From: JAWWPY01 sp033854735
Lineage (GTDB): Bacteria > Actinomycetota > Actinomycetes > Streptosporangiales > Streptosporangiaceae
Assembly: GCA_033854735.1 (NCBI GenBank)
Contig: JAWWPY010000257.1
Coordinates: 1-64,000, forward strand
Length of the DNA stretch: 64,000 nucleotides
Direction: 5' to 3'
Positions 17,728 to 26,855 of the stretch are shown in pieces. A program made the position numbers and the translations under genes. The notes beneath the pieces are model-generated. The model saw nothing but the letters and a program-made list of their open reading frames with translations, was not told the DNA's origin and ran no database searches. Positions within the stretch are counted from its first letter, which is position 1. Each line of letters starts with the position of its first letter.

Positions 17728-18981
17728 GTGCGAGTTCTCCTCCTCGGTTCCGGTGGCCGCGAGCACGCCCTGGCGCAGGCCCTGGCCGCCGATCCTGATG
17801 TCACGGATCTGCACGTCGCGCCGGGCAACCCGGGCATCGCGGAGATCGCGGCGATCCATCAGGCCGACATCACCGACGCGCAGAGCGTGACCGGCCTGGC
17901 CCGCAAGACCGAGGCCGACCTCGTGGTCATTGGCCCGGAGGGCCCGCTCGTGGCCGGTGTGGCCGATGCGGTCCGCAGCGCCGGCTTCGCGTGCTTCGGC
18001 CCGAGCCGCGAGGCGGCCATGATCGAGGGGTCCAAGTCGTTCGCCAAGCAGGTAATGGAGTCGGCGGGGATCCCGACCGCCCGCGCCCGCACCTGCGTCA
18101 CCGGCGCGGAAGTGGATGCGGCGCTCGACGCCTTCGGGCCGCCGTACGTGGTGAAGGCGGACGGCCTCGCCGCGGGCAAAGGCGTGGTGGTGACCAGCGA
18201 CCTGGCCGCCGCCCGCTCCCACGCGCGGGACTGCGGCACGGTCGTCGTCGAGGAGTTCCTCGATGGGCCCGAGATCTCGCTGTTCGCGCTGGCCGACGGC
18301 CTGACCGCGGTACCCCTGCTGGCCGCGCAGGACTTCAAGCGGGCCCATGACGGGGACCGCGGCCCGAATACCGGGGGCATGGGCGCGTACGTGCCGCTCC
18401 ACTGGGCGCCGCCGGGGCTGGCCGACGAAGTGATGGGTACCGTCATCCAGCCCGCGATCGACGACCTGCGCCGCCGCGGCACCCCCTACCGCGGGCTGCT
18501 CTACGCCGGACTCAGCCTGACGAAGGCCGGCCTCCGGGTGGTGGAGTTCAACGCCCGGTTCGGTGACCCGGAGACCCAGGTCGTGCTGGACCGGCTGGTC
18601 ACACCGCTCGGCGGGCTGCTGGAGGCGGCAGCGGCAGGCTCTCTGGCCGGTGCCCCGCCGCTCACCTGGGCGCCGGGGGCAGCGGTGACCGTGGTCGTAG
18701 CGGCGGAGGGGTACCCAGACCAGCCGGCGTCCGGCGACCTCATCGAAGGAACAGATCAGGCTCAACGAACCCCCGGGGCTTATGTCCTGCACGCTGGCAC
18801 GGCGGTCGACACCGCGGGACGGCTCGTCTCTTCCGGTGGCCGTGTTATCAACGTGCTGGGCACCGGCCCGGACCTGGCCACCGCGCGGGCCACGGCGTAT
18901 CAGGCCGCCGCCCAGATCGAGATGCGGGGTGGCTGGTACCGCGGCGACATCGCCGCGGAAGCAGCGGCCGCGGCGACCTAG
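17728..18981 (+). CDS. purD: Phosphoribosylamine-glycine ligase
   Basis: 417 residues from GTG 17728, giving VRVLLLGSGGREHALAQAL, the standard N-terminal motif. ATP-grasp features follow: PYVVKADGLAAGKGVVV, VEEFLDGPEISLFALAD, the DRGPNTGGMGAY loop and VVEFNARFGDPETQVVL. It makes glycinamide ribonucleotide, step 2 of purine synthesis. It is followed after 3 bases by the LtrA-like gene and then purB and purC, so a purine operon with an inserted membrane gene is likely. Confidence 0.98.
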   Translation: MRVLLLGSGGREHALAQALAADPDVTDLHVAPGNPGIAEIAAIHQADITDAQSVTGLARKTEADLVVIGPEGPLVAGVADAVRSAGFACFGPSREAAMIEGSKSFAKQVMESAGIPTARARTCVTGAEVDAALDAFGPPYVVKADGLAAGKGVVVTSDLAAARSHARDCGTVVVEEFLDGPEISLFALADGLTAVPLLAAQDFKRAHDGDRGPNTGGMGAYVPLHWAPPGLADEVMGTVIQPAIDDLRRRGTPYRGLLYAGLSLTKAGLRVVEFNARFGDPETQVVLDRLVTPLGGLLEAAAAGSLAGAPPLTWAPGAAVTVVVAAEGYPDQPASGDLIEGTDQAQRTPGAYVLHAGTAVDTAGRLVSSGGRVINVLGTGPDLATARATAYQAAAQIEMRGGWYRGDIAAEAAAAAT

Positions 18982-18984
18982 GGC

Positions 18985-20286
18985 GTGTCGTCTAAGCCGG
19001 TGCCTTCCTCGTCGCCGCCGGATCCGCGCGAAACAGATCCCGTCGAGGCACGTCCCGGCCAGGCACGTCCCGGCCAGGCAGATCCCGGCCAGGCAGATCC
19101 CGGCCAGCCGCACCGCGCCGGGCCGCACCCGGCCGGTGCAGTCCCCGGTGCGGGCAGCGCGCCGCTGCGGGTCAGCACTCTGGAGTTGTTCTTCGACCTC
19201 GTCTTCGCGTTCACCCTGACCCAGCTCACCGCGCTGCTGGCGGACCGCCTCTCGCTGGCCGGTATCGCGCAGGTGCTGCTCGTCTTCGGCGTGCTGTGGT
19301 GGATGTACGGGGGATATGCGTGGCTGACCAACACCCGCACCCCGGACCGGACCGCGGAGCGGCTCCTGCTCCTGGTCGGCATGGCCGGGTTCCTGGTCGT
19401 CGGGCTGACCCTCCCGCGTGGTTTCAGCCAGGGCGGGTTCAGCCGCGCCGGGCTCGCGCTGGGGCTCGGCTACCTGGTCGTCGTGCTGGTCCACGCGACC
19501 TTGTACTACCGGGTCAACCAGAACATCGCCCGGGTCGCGCCGTTCAACCTCGCCTCGGCCGGGTGCGTCATTCTCGCGGGCGTCCTGGGCGGCCCTGCGG
19601 CCTACGTGCTGTGGGTGGCGGCGCTCGCCCTCCAGGTCCTTTCGCCACTGATCGTGCGGGTGGCGGGCCGGTTCGAGATCCAGCCCGCGCACTTCGTGGA
19701 GCGGCACGGGGCGCTCATCATCGTGGCGCTGGGCGAGTCCGTCGCCGCCGTCGGCATCGGCGCCAGCCGGCTCACCCTGAGCGCCGCGGTGGTGACCGTC
19801 GCGGTGCTCGGCCTGGCGCTGTCCGCCGGCCTGTGGTGGACGTACTTCGGCAGCGGCCAGGACGACCGCGCCGAGCGAGCCATGACCGCCGCGAGCCGGG
19901 AGCGGCGGCCTGCGCTGGCCCTGTCCGCGTACTTCTTCGCGCACATCCCGATGCTGCTCGGGATCGTGGCGCTGGCCGCCGGGGTGCAGCTGACCATCGG
20001 CAACGCGGCCCAGCCCCACCCGACAGACCAGGCGCTCGCGCTCGGCGGGGGCACGGCGCTGTTCCTGGCCGGGAACGCGATGTTCTGCCGGGCACTGCGT
20101 ATCGGGCCGGGATGGCTGCGCCTGGCCACGGCCGCGTTCGCCTTGGCGACGACGGTGCTCGGCGCGACGGTCGCGATCGAGGCGCAACTGGCCGTGCTCC
20201 TGGCGGGCCTGGTGGCGATGCTGACGGTGGAGCAGGCGGCGGAGCGGCACCGGGACGCGGTGGACCACGCCGGTGCGGGAGGATAG
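18985..20286 (+). CDS. Low temperature requirement A (LtrA) family membrane protein
   Basis: 433 residues from GTG 18985, 3 bases after purD. A Pro-rich cytoplasmic head contains a 15-bp tandem repeat at 19051-19110 (four copies of a five-residue unit, PGQAR then PGQAD). The LtrA core follows from about residue 60 (RVSTLELFFDLVFAFTLTQL), with about ten hydrophobic segments. Diagnostic blocks are FFDLVFAF, WWMYGGYAWLTN, FVERHGALIIVALGESV and AYFFAHIPMLLGIVALAAG. The biochemical role of LtrA proteins is unknown; the name comes from cold-sensitive Listeria mutants. The absence of a clear ribosome site suggests translational coupling to purD. It ends 5 bases before purB. Confidence 0.88.
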   Translation: MSSKPVPSSSPPDPRETDPVEARPGQARPGQADPGQADPGQPHRAGPHPAGAVPGAGSAPLRVSTLELFFDLVFAFTLTQLTALLADRLSLAGIAQVLLVFGVLWWMYGGYAWLTNTRTPDRTAERLLLLVGMAGFLVVGLTLPRGFSQGGFSRAGLALGLGYLVVVLVHATLYYRVNQNIARVAPFNLASAGCVILAGVLGGPAAYVLWVAALALQVLSPLIVRVAGRFEIQPAHFVERHGALIIVALGESVAAVGIGASRLTLSAAVVTVAVLGLALSAGLWWTYFGSGQDDRAERAMTAASRERRPALALSAYFFAHIPMLLGIVALAAGVQLTIGNAAQPHPTDQALALGGGTALFLAGNAMFCRALRIGPGWLRLATAAFALATTVLGATVAIEAQLAVLLAGLVAMLTVEQAAERHRDAVDHAGAGG

Positions 20287-20291
20287 AGCAT

Positions 20292-21599
20292 GTGATTGAC
20301 CGCTACACGCTGCCCGAGATGGGCCGGGTCTGGGGCGAGGCCCACAAGTACGAGCTGTGGTGCCAGGTGGAGACCCTCGTCCTCGAGGCCCACGCCAAGG
20401 CCGGGACGGTGCCTGAAGAGTCCGTTCCGCCGGTGCGCGCGGCGGTTCCGCCCACCCCCGAGGCGGTCGCCGCGGTGGAGGCGGTCACCGGGCATGATGT
20501 GATCGCGTTCCTCACCGCGTGGGCGGACAACACCACCCCCCGTTCCGCGGCCGCCTGGGTGCACTACGGGATGACCTCCTCGGACCTGCTCGACACCGCC
20601 CTCGCGGTGCAACTGGCCGAGGCCAGCGACCTGCTCCTGGCCAAGGCTTCCCGCCTGGTCGCGGCGCTGCGCGAGCATGCTCTGGCCCACCGGGACACGT
20701 TGCGGGTGGGCCGGACGCACGGCATTCATGCCGAACCAGACATCTGGGGGCACCGGGTCGCGGACTTCGCGTTCGCGGTGGCCCGCTGCCGGGACCGGCT
20801 CGGCCGGGCCCGCGACGCGGTCGCGGTCGGCAAGCTGTCCGGCCCGGTCGGCACGTACTCCAACATCGATCCCGCCATCGAGGCCACGGTCATGGCCGAA
20901 CTCGGGCTCCGCCCGGCCGACGTGGCCACGCAGGTGGTGTTCCGTGACGGCATCTCCGAGTGGGTGTCCGTGCTCGCGCTGCTGGCCACGGCGTGCGAGG
21001 CGATCGCGCTGGAGGTCAGGCACGGCCAGCGGACCGAGGTCGCGGAGCTGGCCGAGCCGTTCTCCGCGGGCCAGAAGGGCTCATCGGCGATGCCGCACAA
21101 GAAGAACCCGATCCGCTCCGAGCGGATCTGCGGCCTGGCCCGGGTGGTCCGGGGCTACGTGACGCCGGTCATGGAGGGGATGGCGCTCTGGCACGAGCGG
21201 GACATCTCGCATTCCAGCGTGGAGCGGGTGGCATTGCCTGACGCGGCCATCGCCACCGACTACCTGCTGCACCTGACCAGCGGCCTGGTTGAGGGGCTGG
21301 TCGTGGACAAGGCCCGGATGGCCGCCAACCTGCAGTCCACCGGCGGCCTGATCTACACCTCCAGCGTCCTGCTCGAGCTGGTCGCCGCCGGGATGTCCCG
21401 GGAAGACGCCTACGCTCTGGTCCAGGCCGCGGCCATGGTCACCTGGGAGACTCAGGCGCCGTTGCGCGAGACGCTCCGCGCCGAGGCCGCCGCGCGTGGT
21501 CAGGCACTCGACGAGGCCAGGCTGGACGAGGCCTGCCGGCCCCGGCGCTACGTCGAGCGGCTCGGGCCGGTGTTCGACCGGCTGGAGGGCCTGGCATGA
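20292..21599 (+). CDS. purB: Adenylosuccinate lyase
   Basis: 435 residues from GTG 20292 (VIDRYTLPEMGRVWGEAHKY). The fumarase/lyase superfamily signature GSSAMPHKKNP is at about residue 265. HYGMTSSDLLDT and RTHGIHAEP carry the catalytic histidines. It acts twice in purine synthesis, on SAICAR and on adenylosuccinate; purC and purA, which make these substrates, are both in this window. It overlaps purC by 4 bases (ATGA). Confidence 0.98.
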   Translation: MIDRYTLPEMGRVWGEAHKYELWCQVETLVLEAHAKAGTVPEESVPPVRAAVPPTPEAVAAVEAVTGHDVIAFLTAWADNTTPRSAAAWVHYGMTSSDLLDTALAVQLAEASDLLLAKASRLVAALREHALAHRDTLRVGRTHGIHAEPDIWGHRVADFAFAVARCRDRLGRARDAVAVGKLSGPVGTYSNIDPAIEATVMAELGLRPADVATQVVFRDGISEWVSVLALLATACEAIALEVRHGQRTEVAELAEPFSAGQKGSSAMPHKKNPIRSERICGLARVVRGYVTPVMEGMALWHERDISHSSVERVALPDAAIATDYLLHLTSGLVEGLVVDKARMAANLQSTGGLIYTSSVLLELVAAGMSREDAYALVQAAAMVTWETQAPLRETLRAEAAARGQALDEARLDEACRPRRYVERLGPVFDRLEGLA

Positions 21600-22456
21600 A
21601 GGACGGCACCCAGCTGAAGCACATCTACTCCGGCAAGGTCCGGGAGGTCTACGAGACCGGCGACGGCGTCCTGCTGCTCGTCGCCACCGACCGGGTCTCG
21701 GCCTACGACCACGTGCTGGCCACGCCGATACCGGACAAGGGCAAGATCCTCACTCAGCTCTCGCTGTGGTGGTTCGGGCAGCTCGCCGACGTCATACCCA
21801 ATCACCTCGTGACCGCCGATATCCCGGCCGAGTTCGCCGGGCGGGCCACGGCCTGCCGGAAGCTGTCGATGGTGCCCGTGGAGTGCGTCGCCCGCGGCTA
21901 CCTGACCGGGTCCGCGCTGGCCGAGTACCGGCGGGCCGGGGCGGTCTGCGGAGTCGCGCTGCCGCCCGGGCTGGTCGAGGCGTCCAGATTGCCCGAGCCG
22001 GTCTTCACCCCCGCGACCAAGGCGCCCAGGGGTGAGCATGACGAGAACATCTCCGCGGCTGCTGTCGCCGCCGCCGTAGGCGCCGACGTCGCCAGCGAGC
22101 TGGAGCGCATCACCCTGGAGGTGTACCGCCGCGGCGCGGCCATCGCCGGGGCGGCAGGCCTGATTGTGGCCGACACCAAGATCGAGCTCGGTTTCGATGC
22201 CGAGGGCAGGCTTCTGCTGGCAGACGAGGTACTGACCCCGGACTCGTCCAGGTTCTGGCCGGCTGACCAGTGGCAGCCAGGCCGGCCACAGCGCTCGTTC
22301 GACAAGCAGATCGTCCGCGACTGGCTAGACTCACCGGAGGCCGGCTGGCAACGGCGCGACACCGAGCCGCCTCCGCTGCCCAGTCATGTGGTCGAGCGGA
22401 CCCGCGCGTCCTACATCGAGGCTTATCAACGCATCACCGGACGACGATGGGAGTGA
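21596..22456 (+). CDS. purC: Phosphoribosylaminoimidazole-succinocarboxamide synthase
   Basis: 286 residues, starting MKDGTQLKHIYSGKVREVYE, the standard SAICAR synthetase opening. RVSAYDHVLATPIPDKGKIL and VECVARGYLTGSALAEY follow, with VADTKIELGFD near the C-terminus. It ligates aspartate to CAIR. Its start overlaps the end of purB. Its 3' end overlaps an in-frame upstream extension of the MurA-like gene. Confidence 0.98.
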   Translation: MKDGTQLKHIYSGKVREVYETGDGVLLLVATDRVSAYDHVLATPIPDKGKILTQLSLWWFGQLADVIPNHLVTADIPAEFAGRATACRKLSMVPVECVARGYLTGSALAEYRRAGAVCGVALPPGLVEASRLPEPVFTPATKAPRGEHDENISAAAVAAAVGADVASELERITLEVYRRGAAIAGAAGLIVADTKIELGFDAEGRLLLADEVLTPDSSRFWPADQWQPGRPQRSFDKQIVRDWLDSPEAGWQRRDTEPPPLPSHVVERTRASYIEAYQRITGRRWE

Positions 22457-22674
22457 CCTCTGTGACAGCCGAGCGGGACGCCGCGCAGCCAGTTGCGCGT
22501 GGTGAGCACGCCACGCACCCGGGTGACGAGCGATTCCCGCGCCAGCCGGTGGAATACTGGGATCTGTATGCACCAGGCTTCCCGCTGGCCAGGCAGGCTG
22601 ACGCTGGCGAACCCACTGCGACGCCCGGCCGCGAGTCAGGCATCGCGTACCGGAGGGACAGGAGCTTGAGCTCT

Positions 22675-23958
22675 ATGACCATTGGCCCCGAGACCTGCTA
22701 CCGCGTGCGAGGCGGCATCCCCCTGCAGGGCACGGTCTTCGTGCAGGGCGCCAAGAACGCCGCGCTCAAGATGATCGCGGCGTCCCTGCTGACCGCCAAG
22801 GGGCGAACGGTCCTGCGGAATGTGCCGCCGATCGAGGACGTGCGCAGGGCGGTGGAGCTGGCTCAGGCGGTCGGCGCGGTGGTCAAGTTCCATGAGGCCG
22901 AACGGACCCTCGTGGTGGACGCATCCCGGCTGACCAGCCCGGTGCTGCCGGCCGAGATCGCGCGCAGGTTCCGCGGGTCGGTGCTTTTCGTTCCCGCGCT
23001 GCTGCACCGGCTGGGCGAGGCCGTCATCGAAGGCATCGGCGGATGCAACCTGGGCGACCGTAACCTCGACTTCCACTACCGTGGCTTCGCCCGCCTGGGT
23101 GCCACTGTGGAGGAGGGCGAGGACAGGATCCACATCAAGGCCGGCCATCTCCGCGGCGCCCATCTCTACCTGGATACGCCGTCCCACACGGGCACCGAGA
23201 ACCTGATCATGGCGGCGTCCCTGGCCCCGGGAACCACGGTGATCGACAATACGGCGCTCGAGCCCGAGGTCCTGGACGTCATCGCCTTCCTGACCAAGAT
23301 GGGCGCGGACATCAGGGGGGGCGGCACCGGGTTCGTCACGGTCCACGGCGTGTCTGAGCTGATCGCGACCGAGCACACGGTGATGTCCGACCGGATCGAC
23401 GCGGGTGTATTCGCCATGGCGGCGGCGATTACCGGCGGCGAGCTGAGCCTGGTCGGCGCCTCCCTGGCGCACTTCGGCGTGGTCCGCTGGAAGCTCGAGC
23501 AGATGGGGGTGGAGTTCTCGTCCACCGGCGCGGTGCTGCAGGTCCGGCGGGAGCGCACGCTGCGGCCGATCAACGTGATCACGAGTCCGTACCCGGGGTT
23601 CGCCACCGACCTGCAGTCACCGATCATGGCGCTGGCCTCCCTGGCCGACGGTACGAGTTATATCCGGGAAACGATCTTTGACGGCCGTTACACGCTCGTC
23701 GGTGAGCTCAACAAGCTCGGCGCGAACGTCGAAGTGGACGGTGGCAACGTGGGCATCGTGCACGGCCCGTCCACCCTCAAGGGGACCAAGGTCGTGGCCC
23801 ACGACCTGCGCACCGGCATCGCGCTGATCCTGGCCGGGCTCTCCGCCGAGGGAGAGACCGTAGTCGCCCCTGGCTACCTGATCGACCGGGGGCACGCCAA
23901 CATCGCCGAGCGGCTGTCCGCACTCGGAGCCGACATCACCGCCGAGCCCAGCGGCTGA
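22675..23958 (+). CDS. murA: UDP-N-acetylglucosamine 1-carboxyvinyltransferase (MurA family)
   Basis: 427 residues from ATG 22675, with GGAG at 22661-22664. Active-site features of MurA are present: GAKNA with K27 and N28; the catalytic Cys as C124 in GGCNLGDR with R129; SYIRETIFDGRY; DLRTGIAL; and LIDRGHANI. It would transfer enolpyruvate from PEP to UDP-GlcNAc, the first committed peptidoglycan step. The loop around the Cys (GGCNLGDRNLDFH) departs from the usual GGCxIGARP form, so this may be a second, divergent MurA. The frame is open upstream to an ATG at 22447 that overlaps purC, leaving a possible 76-residue extension of unclear status. Confidence 0.9.
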   Translation: MTIGPETCYRVRGGIPLQGTVFVQGAKNAALKMIAASLLTAKGRTVLRNVPPIEDVRRAVELAQAVGAVVKFHEAERTLVVDASRLTSPVLPAEIARRFRGSVLFVPALLHRLGEAVIEGIGGCNLGDRNLDFHYRGFARLGATVEEGEDRIHIKAGHLRGAHLYLDTPSHTGTENLIMAASLAPGTTVIDNTALEPEVLDVIAFLTKMGADIRGGGTGFVTVHGVSELIATEHTVMSDRIDAGVFAMAAAITGGELSLVGASLAHFGVVRWKLEQMGVEFSSTGAVLQVRRERTLRPINVITSPYPGFATDLQSPIMALASLADGTSYIRETIFDGRYTLVGELNKLGANVEVDGGNVGIVHGPSTLKGTKVVAHDLRTGIALILAGLSAEGETVVAPGYLIDRGHANIAERLSALGADITAEPSG

Positions 23959-24222
23959 CCAGCCGGCCGCGACGTTCCACGGGCCCCCTGGCGCGGCCCG
24001 GAGCCCGCCTGAAGCGCCCAAGGCCGCATGGATCGGATGAACGCCCGAATTTGTGACATAGATTCCGTTCTGATGCCTCAAGGGCTAGTTGCGAATATAC
24101 GATCGTGCAATCGCACAGCGTAAGGGTCGGACAGTGAGTGCTCAAGAAGTGACACCGCGCATGGCTGGCGGCCGGTTAGTGCCCATGCCGGGCCGGATCG
24201 CCGGTCGCCCGGGCGGCCCGCG

Positions 24223-25623
24223 GTGACCAGCCAGCGACAGCCCTCGGCTGAGCTCACCATAGGTGTCATCGGGCCGCACGACCTCGTCGAGCGGGTCATG
24301 CTGTCTGGTGCGGCCGCTGCGGGACCGCATGGCACCGGGTCGGCGCAGTCCGGCACCGGCCTGCCGCCTGGGTCGGCCGGCAGTGGGACGGGACTGGCCA
24401 GGCGGCTTATCGCTGCGGCGTACCGCAGCGAGCAGGAGGCGGCCGATAAGGTCCTCCGGCTCGGGACAACGGTCGACGCCTGTCTTTTCGCCAGCCAGGT
24501 GCCCTATGAGTACGCCCGCCGGGCGGGCGCCCTGCGGGCGCCGGCCACCTACGTGCCGCTCAGCGGCAGCGCCCTGTACGCCGCGCTGCTCCGTGCCACC
24601 CGGGACGGCGGCCATGACCTGAGCCGGATCAGCGTGGACGTCCTGAGCCGGATCGATGTCGAGGACGCGTACGCGGAGCTTGGCGTGGCCACCGGGAACG
24701 TGCACGTGCGTGAGGATGCCGCGAGCGCGGCCACCCTGGCCGCCTTCCACGAGCGGCTCTGGCGCCGGGAGGAGATCTCGGTCGCCTTCACGTGCCTTGA
24801 CTCGGTCGCCCAGCGGCTGTCGGCGGCCGGGATTCCGGTGCTCACCGTGCGGCCCACCGGCAGCGCTATCCGGTCCGCGCTGCGCACCGCGACCCTGCTC
24901 GGCGCGCATCGCAGGCTGGAAGAGGCGCAGCTCGCGGTGACCGTTGTGGAGGTACCCACGCTACGCGACACGACGCGGCGGTCGGCGCCGCGCCCGTCAC
25001 GGGAGGAACTGCGGCTCACCGTGCACCGGTTCCTGGTGCAGGAAGCCCAGCGGATGCACGCCTCAGTGAGCCCGCTGAGCGACCATTGCTTCCTGGTCAC
25101 CGCCACCCGCGGGTCCCTGGCCGCGGCGACCGACGGATTCCGGGTACCGCCCTTCACCGAACGCGCCCGCACCGAGCTCGGCATCGTGGTGGAAGTAGGT
25201 GTCGGCATGGGGCGGACCGCACAGGATGCCGAGACGCACGCCCACGCGGCGCTTTCCCGCTCGCATACGGGCCCAGGCACCCGCGGATTCGTCCTGGACC
25301 GGGAGGGGCACGCGCTGGTGCCCGCGCCGCGTCATCCCACCGCCACCGCCGCCGCGGCGGCGGCCAGCAGGCCGCGAGGCCTGGAGACGCTGGCCCGCCT
25401 GGCGGACAAGCTGGCGGCGGCCGAGGGCGCGCTGGTCGTGGACGCGGAGACGGCGGGCCGCCTGCTCGGCGTCACGCCGCGGACGGCCAGGCGGCTGCTG
25501 CACGGCCTGGTCGAGGAAGGGCTGGCGTGGCCTTTGCCGCCGAGCCGGACACCGCAGCCGGGTCGGCCCCGCCAGTTCTACCGGCTGGTCACCGAGAAGC
25601 TGGAACGCCGCACCGCCCGCTGA
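24223..25623 (+). CDS. Probable transcriptional regulator, unrecognised family, with C-terminal winged helix
   Basis: 466 residues from GTG 24223. The N-terminal region (LTIGVIGPHDLVERVM, then CLFASQVPYEYARRAG) looks like a response-receiver or substrate-binding fold rather than a DNA-binding domain. Residues about 260-370 resemble a degenerate GGDEF/CdaR-like regulatory fold (VEVGVGMGRTAQDAETHAHA). The C-terminus (ALVVDAETAGRLLGVTPRTARRLLHGLVEEG) is a clear helix-turn-helix followed by a basic tail. I do not recognise a named family. It is preceded by 264 bases without a gene and is convergent with the hisC-like gene 6 bases downstream. A sensor for a small molecule or nucleotide is inference only. 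Confidence 0.75.
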   Translation: MTSQRQPSAELTIGVIGPHDLVERVMLSGAAAAGPHGTGSAQSGTGLPPGSAGSGTGLARRLIAAAYRSEQEAADKVLRLGTTVDACLFASQVPYEYARRAGALRAPATYVPLSGSALYAALLRATRDGGHDLSRISVDVLSRIDVEDAYAELGVATGNVHVREDAASAATLAAFHERLWRREEISVAFTCLDSVAQRLSAAGIPVLTVRPTGSAIRSALRTATLLGAHRRLEEAQLAVTVVEVPTLRDTTRRSAPRPSREELRLTVHRFLVQEAQRMHASVSPLSDHCFLVTATRGSLAAATDGFRVPPFTERARTELGIVVEVGVGMGRTAQDAETHAHAALSRSHTGPGTRGFVLDREGHALVPAPRHPTATAAAAAASRPRGLETLARLADKLAAAEGALVVDAETAGRLLGVTPRTARRLLHGLVEEGLAWPLPPSRTPQPGRPRQFYRLVTEKLERRTAR

Positions 25624-25629
25624 ATCCTG

Positions 25630-26730
25630 CTAGTGACGGCGCGGATACGTCAGCGCCACCTCGAGGAACGCATCGTTGTCGTCGTGATCACCGATCGAGA
25701 CGCGAGCACCCTCCGCGCCGAAGGCCCGGACGCTGACCCCGGCCCGCTCGCAGGCCACGGCGAAATCCTGGGTGTCCTCCGCCAGCCGCAGCCAGACGAA
25801 GTTGGCCTGGGTCGGCGGCACCGTCCAGCCCTGGGCGAGCAGTTCGTCACGGACCCGGTCCCGTTCCTTGACCACCACTGCCACCCGCTCCAGCAATTCA
25901 CCTTCCGCGGCCAGCGAGGCGATCGCCGCGGTCTGTGCGATGGCGTTCACCGTAAACGGCAGCATCGTCTTGCGGACCGCCCCGGCCACGGCGGGGTGCG
26001 CCACCATGAAGCCGACCCGCAATCCGGCGAGGCCGTACGCCTTCGAGAAGGTTCGCAGCACCGCCACGTTCGGCCGGTCGGCGTAGAAGGCCATTCCGTC
26101 GGGCACGTCCGGGTCGCGCACGTACTCCGCGTAGGCCTCGTCCAGCACCACCAGGCAGTCCGCGGGCACCTGGTCAACAAACTCGGCCAGCCCGGCTGAG
26201 TGCACCACGGTCCCGGTCGGGTTGTTCGGATTGCACACGAAGACGACCCGCGTGCGTGGCGTGATGGCCAGAGCCATTTCGTTGAGGTCATGGGTTTCGT
26301 TGTGCAGTGGCACCTGAACCGATGCGGCTGCGGACAGATCGACCAGCGTCGGGTAGGCCTCGAACGAACGCCACGCGTAGAGCGCCTCGGCCCCTGGCTC
26401 GCCGACCGCCTCCAGCAGTTGCTGGGTGACGCCGACCGAGCCGCAGCCGACCGCAACGTGGTCCTGCGGGACGGCGAAACGGTGTGCGATCGCCTCGGTC
26501 AGGCTGGCCGCGCCGTTGTCGGGGTACCGGTTGACGCCGCGCACGGCCGCTGCGATGGCCTCCGACACCGACGGCAGGGGGCCGAACGGGGACTCGTTGG
26601 AGGACAGCTTGACCGACCTGCCGTCCGGGCCGCTCACCCGCCGGCCCGGCTGGTAGGGAGCAAATTCATCCAGGACGCGGCGGAATCTGGGCGATCCTGC
26701 TGACACTGGTGTCCTCCCGTTGGCATTCAT
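25630..26730 (-). CDS. hisC: Histidinol-phosphate/aromatic aminotransferase, PLP-dependent
   Basis: 366 residues. It is a class I/II aminotransferase with LSSNESPFGPLPSV, the cofactor segment VVFVCNPNNPTGTVV, DEAYAEY, and the PLP lysine K230 in TFSKAYGLAGLRVG. The length and SSNESPFG motif fit the HisC2/Pat group, which act on histidinol phosphate or on aromatic amino acids. No his genes are adjacent, so an aromatic aminotransferase (Pat) role is at least as likely as histidine synthesis. Transcription is divergent from blaI, 125 bases away. Confidence 0.88.
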   Translation of the reverse strand: MNANGRTPVSAGSPRFRRVLDEFAPYQPGRRVSGPDGRSVKLSSNESPFGPLPSVSEAIAAAVRGVNRYPDNGAASLTEAIAHRFAVPQDHVAVGCGSVGVTQQLLEAVGEPGAEALYAWRSFEAYPTLVDLSAAASVQVPLHNETHDLNEMALAITPRTRVVFVCNPNNPTGTVVHSAGLAEFVDQVPADCLVVLDEAYAEYVRDPDVPDGMAFYADRPNVAVLRTFSKAYGLAGLRVGFMVAHPAVAGAVRKTMLPFTVNAIAQTAAIASLAAEGELLERVAVVVKERDRVRDELLAQGWTVPPTQANFVWLRLAEDTQDFAVACERAGVSVRAFGAEGARVSIGDHDDNDAFLEVALTYPRRH

Positions 26731-26855
26731 GGCTCAGTCAATGATCGCAGAACCTGCTCGGACGCCGCGCGCATCTCCCCGGCGGGGTGCGCGCAATGCC
26801 GACATAGCGCCCATGACACTTACCTTGAGTGGCTGCGGCTTAGTAGAGTGACGGA

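Noticed and set aside
16516..20268. A very long minus-strand open frame (about 1250 codons) opposite purA, purD and ltrA
   Set aside because: It is antisense to well-supported genes, is composed of His/Arg/Gly/Ala-rich sequence without domains, and is the kind of frame that high-GC codon bias produces.
19296..20291. Upstream extension of the purB frame through the ltrA gene
   Set aside because: PurB homology starts at GTG 20292; the extension is an out-of-frame reading of ltrA.
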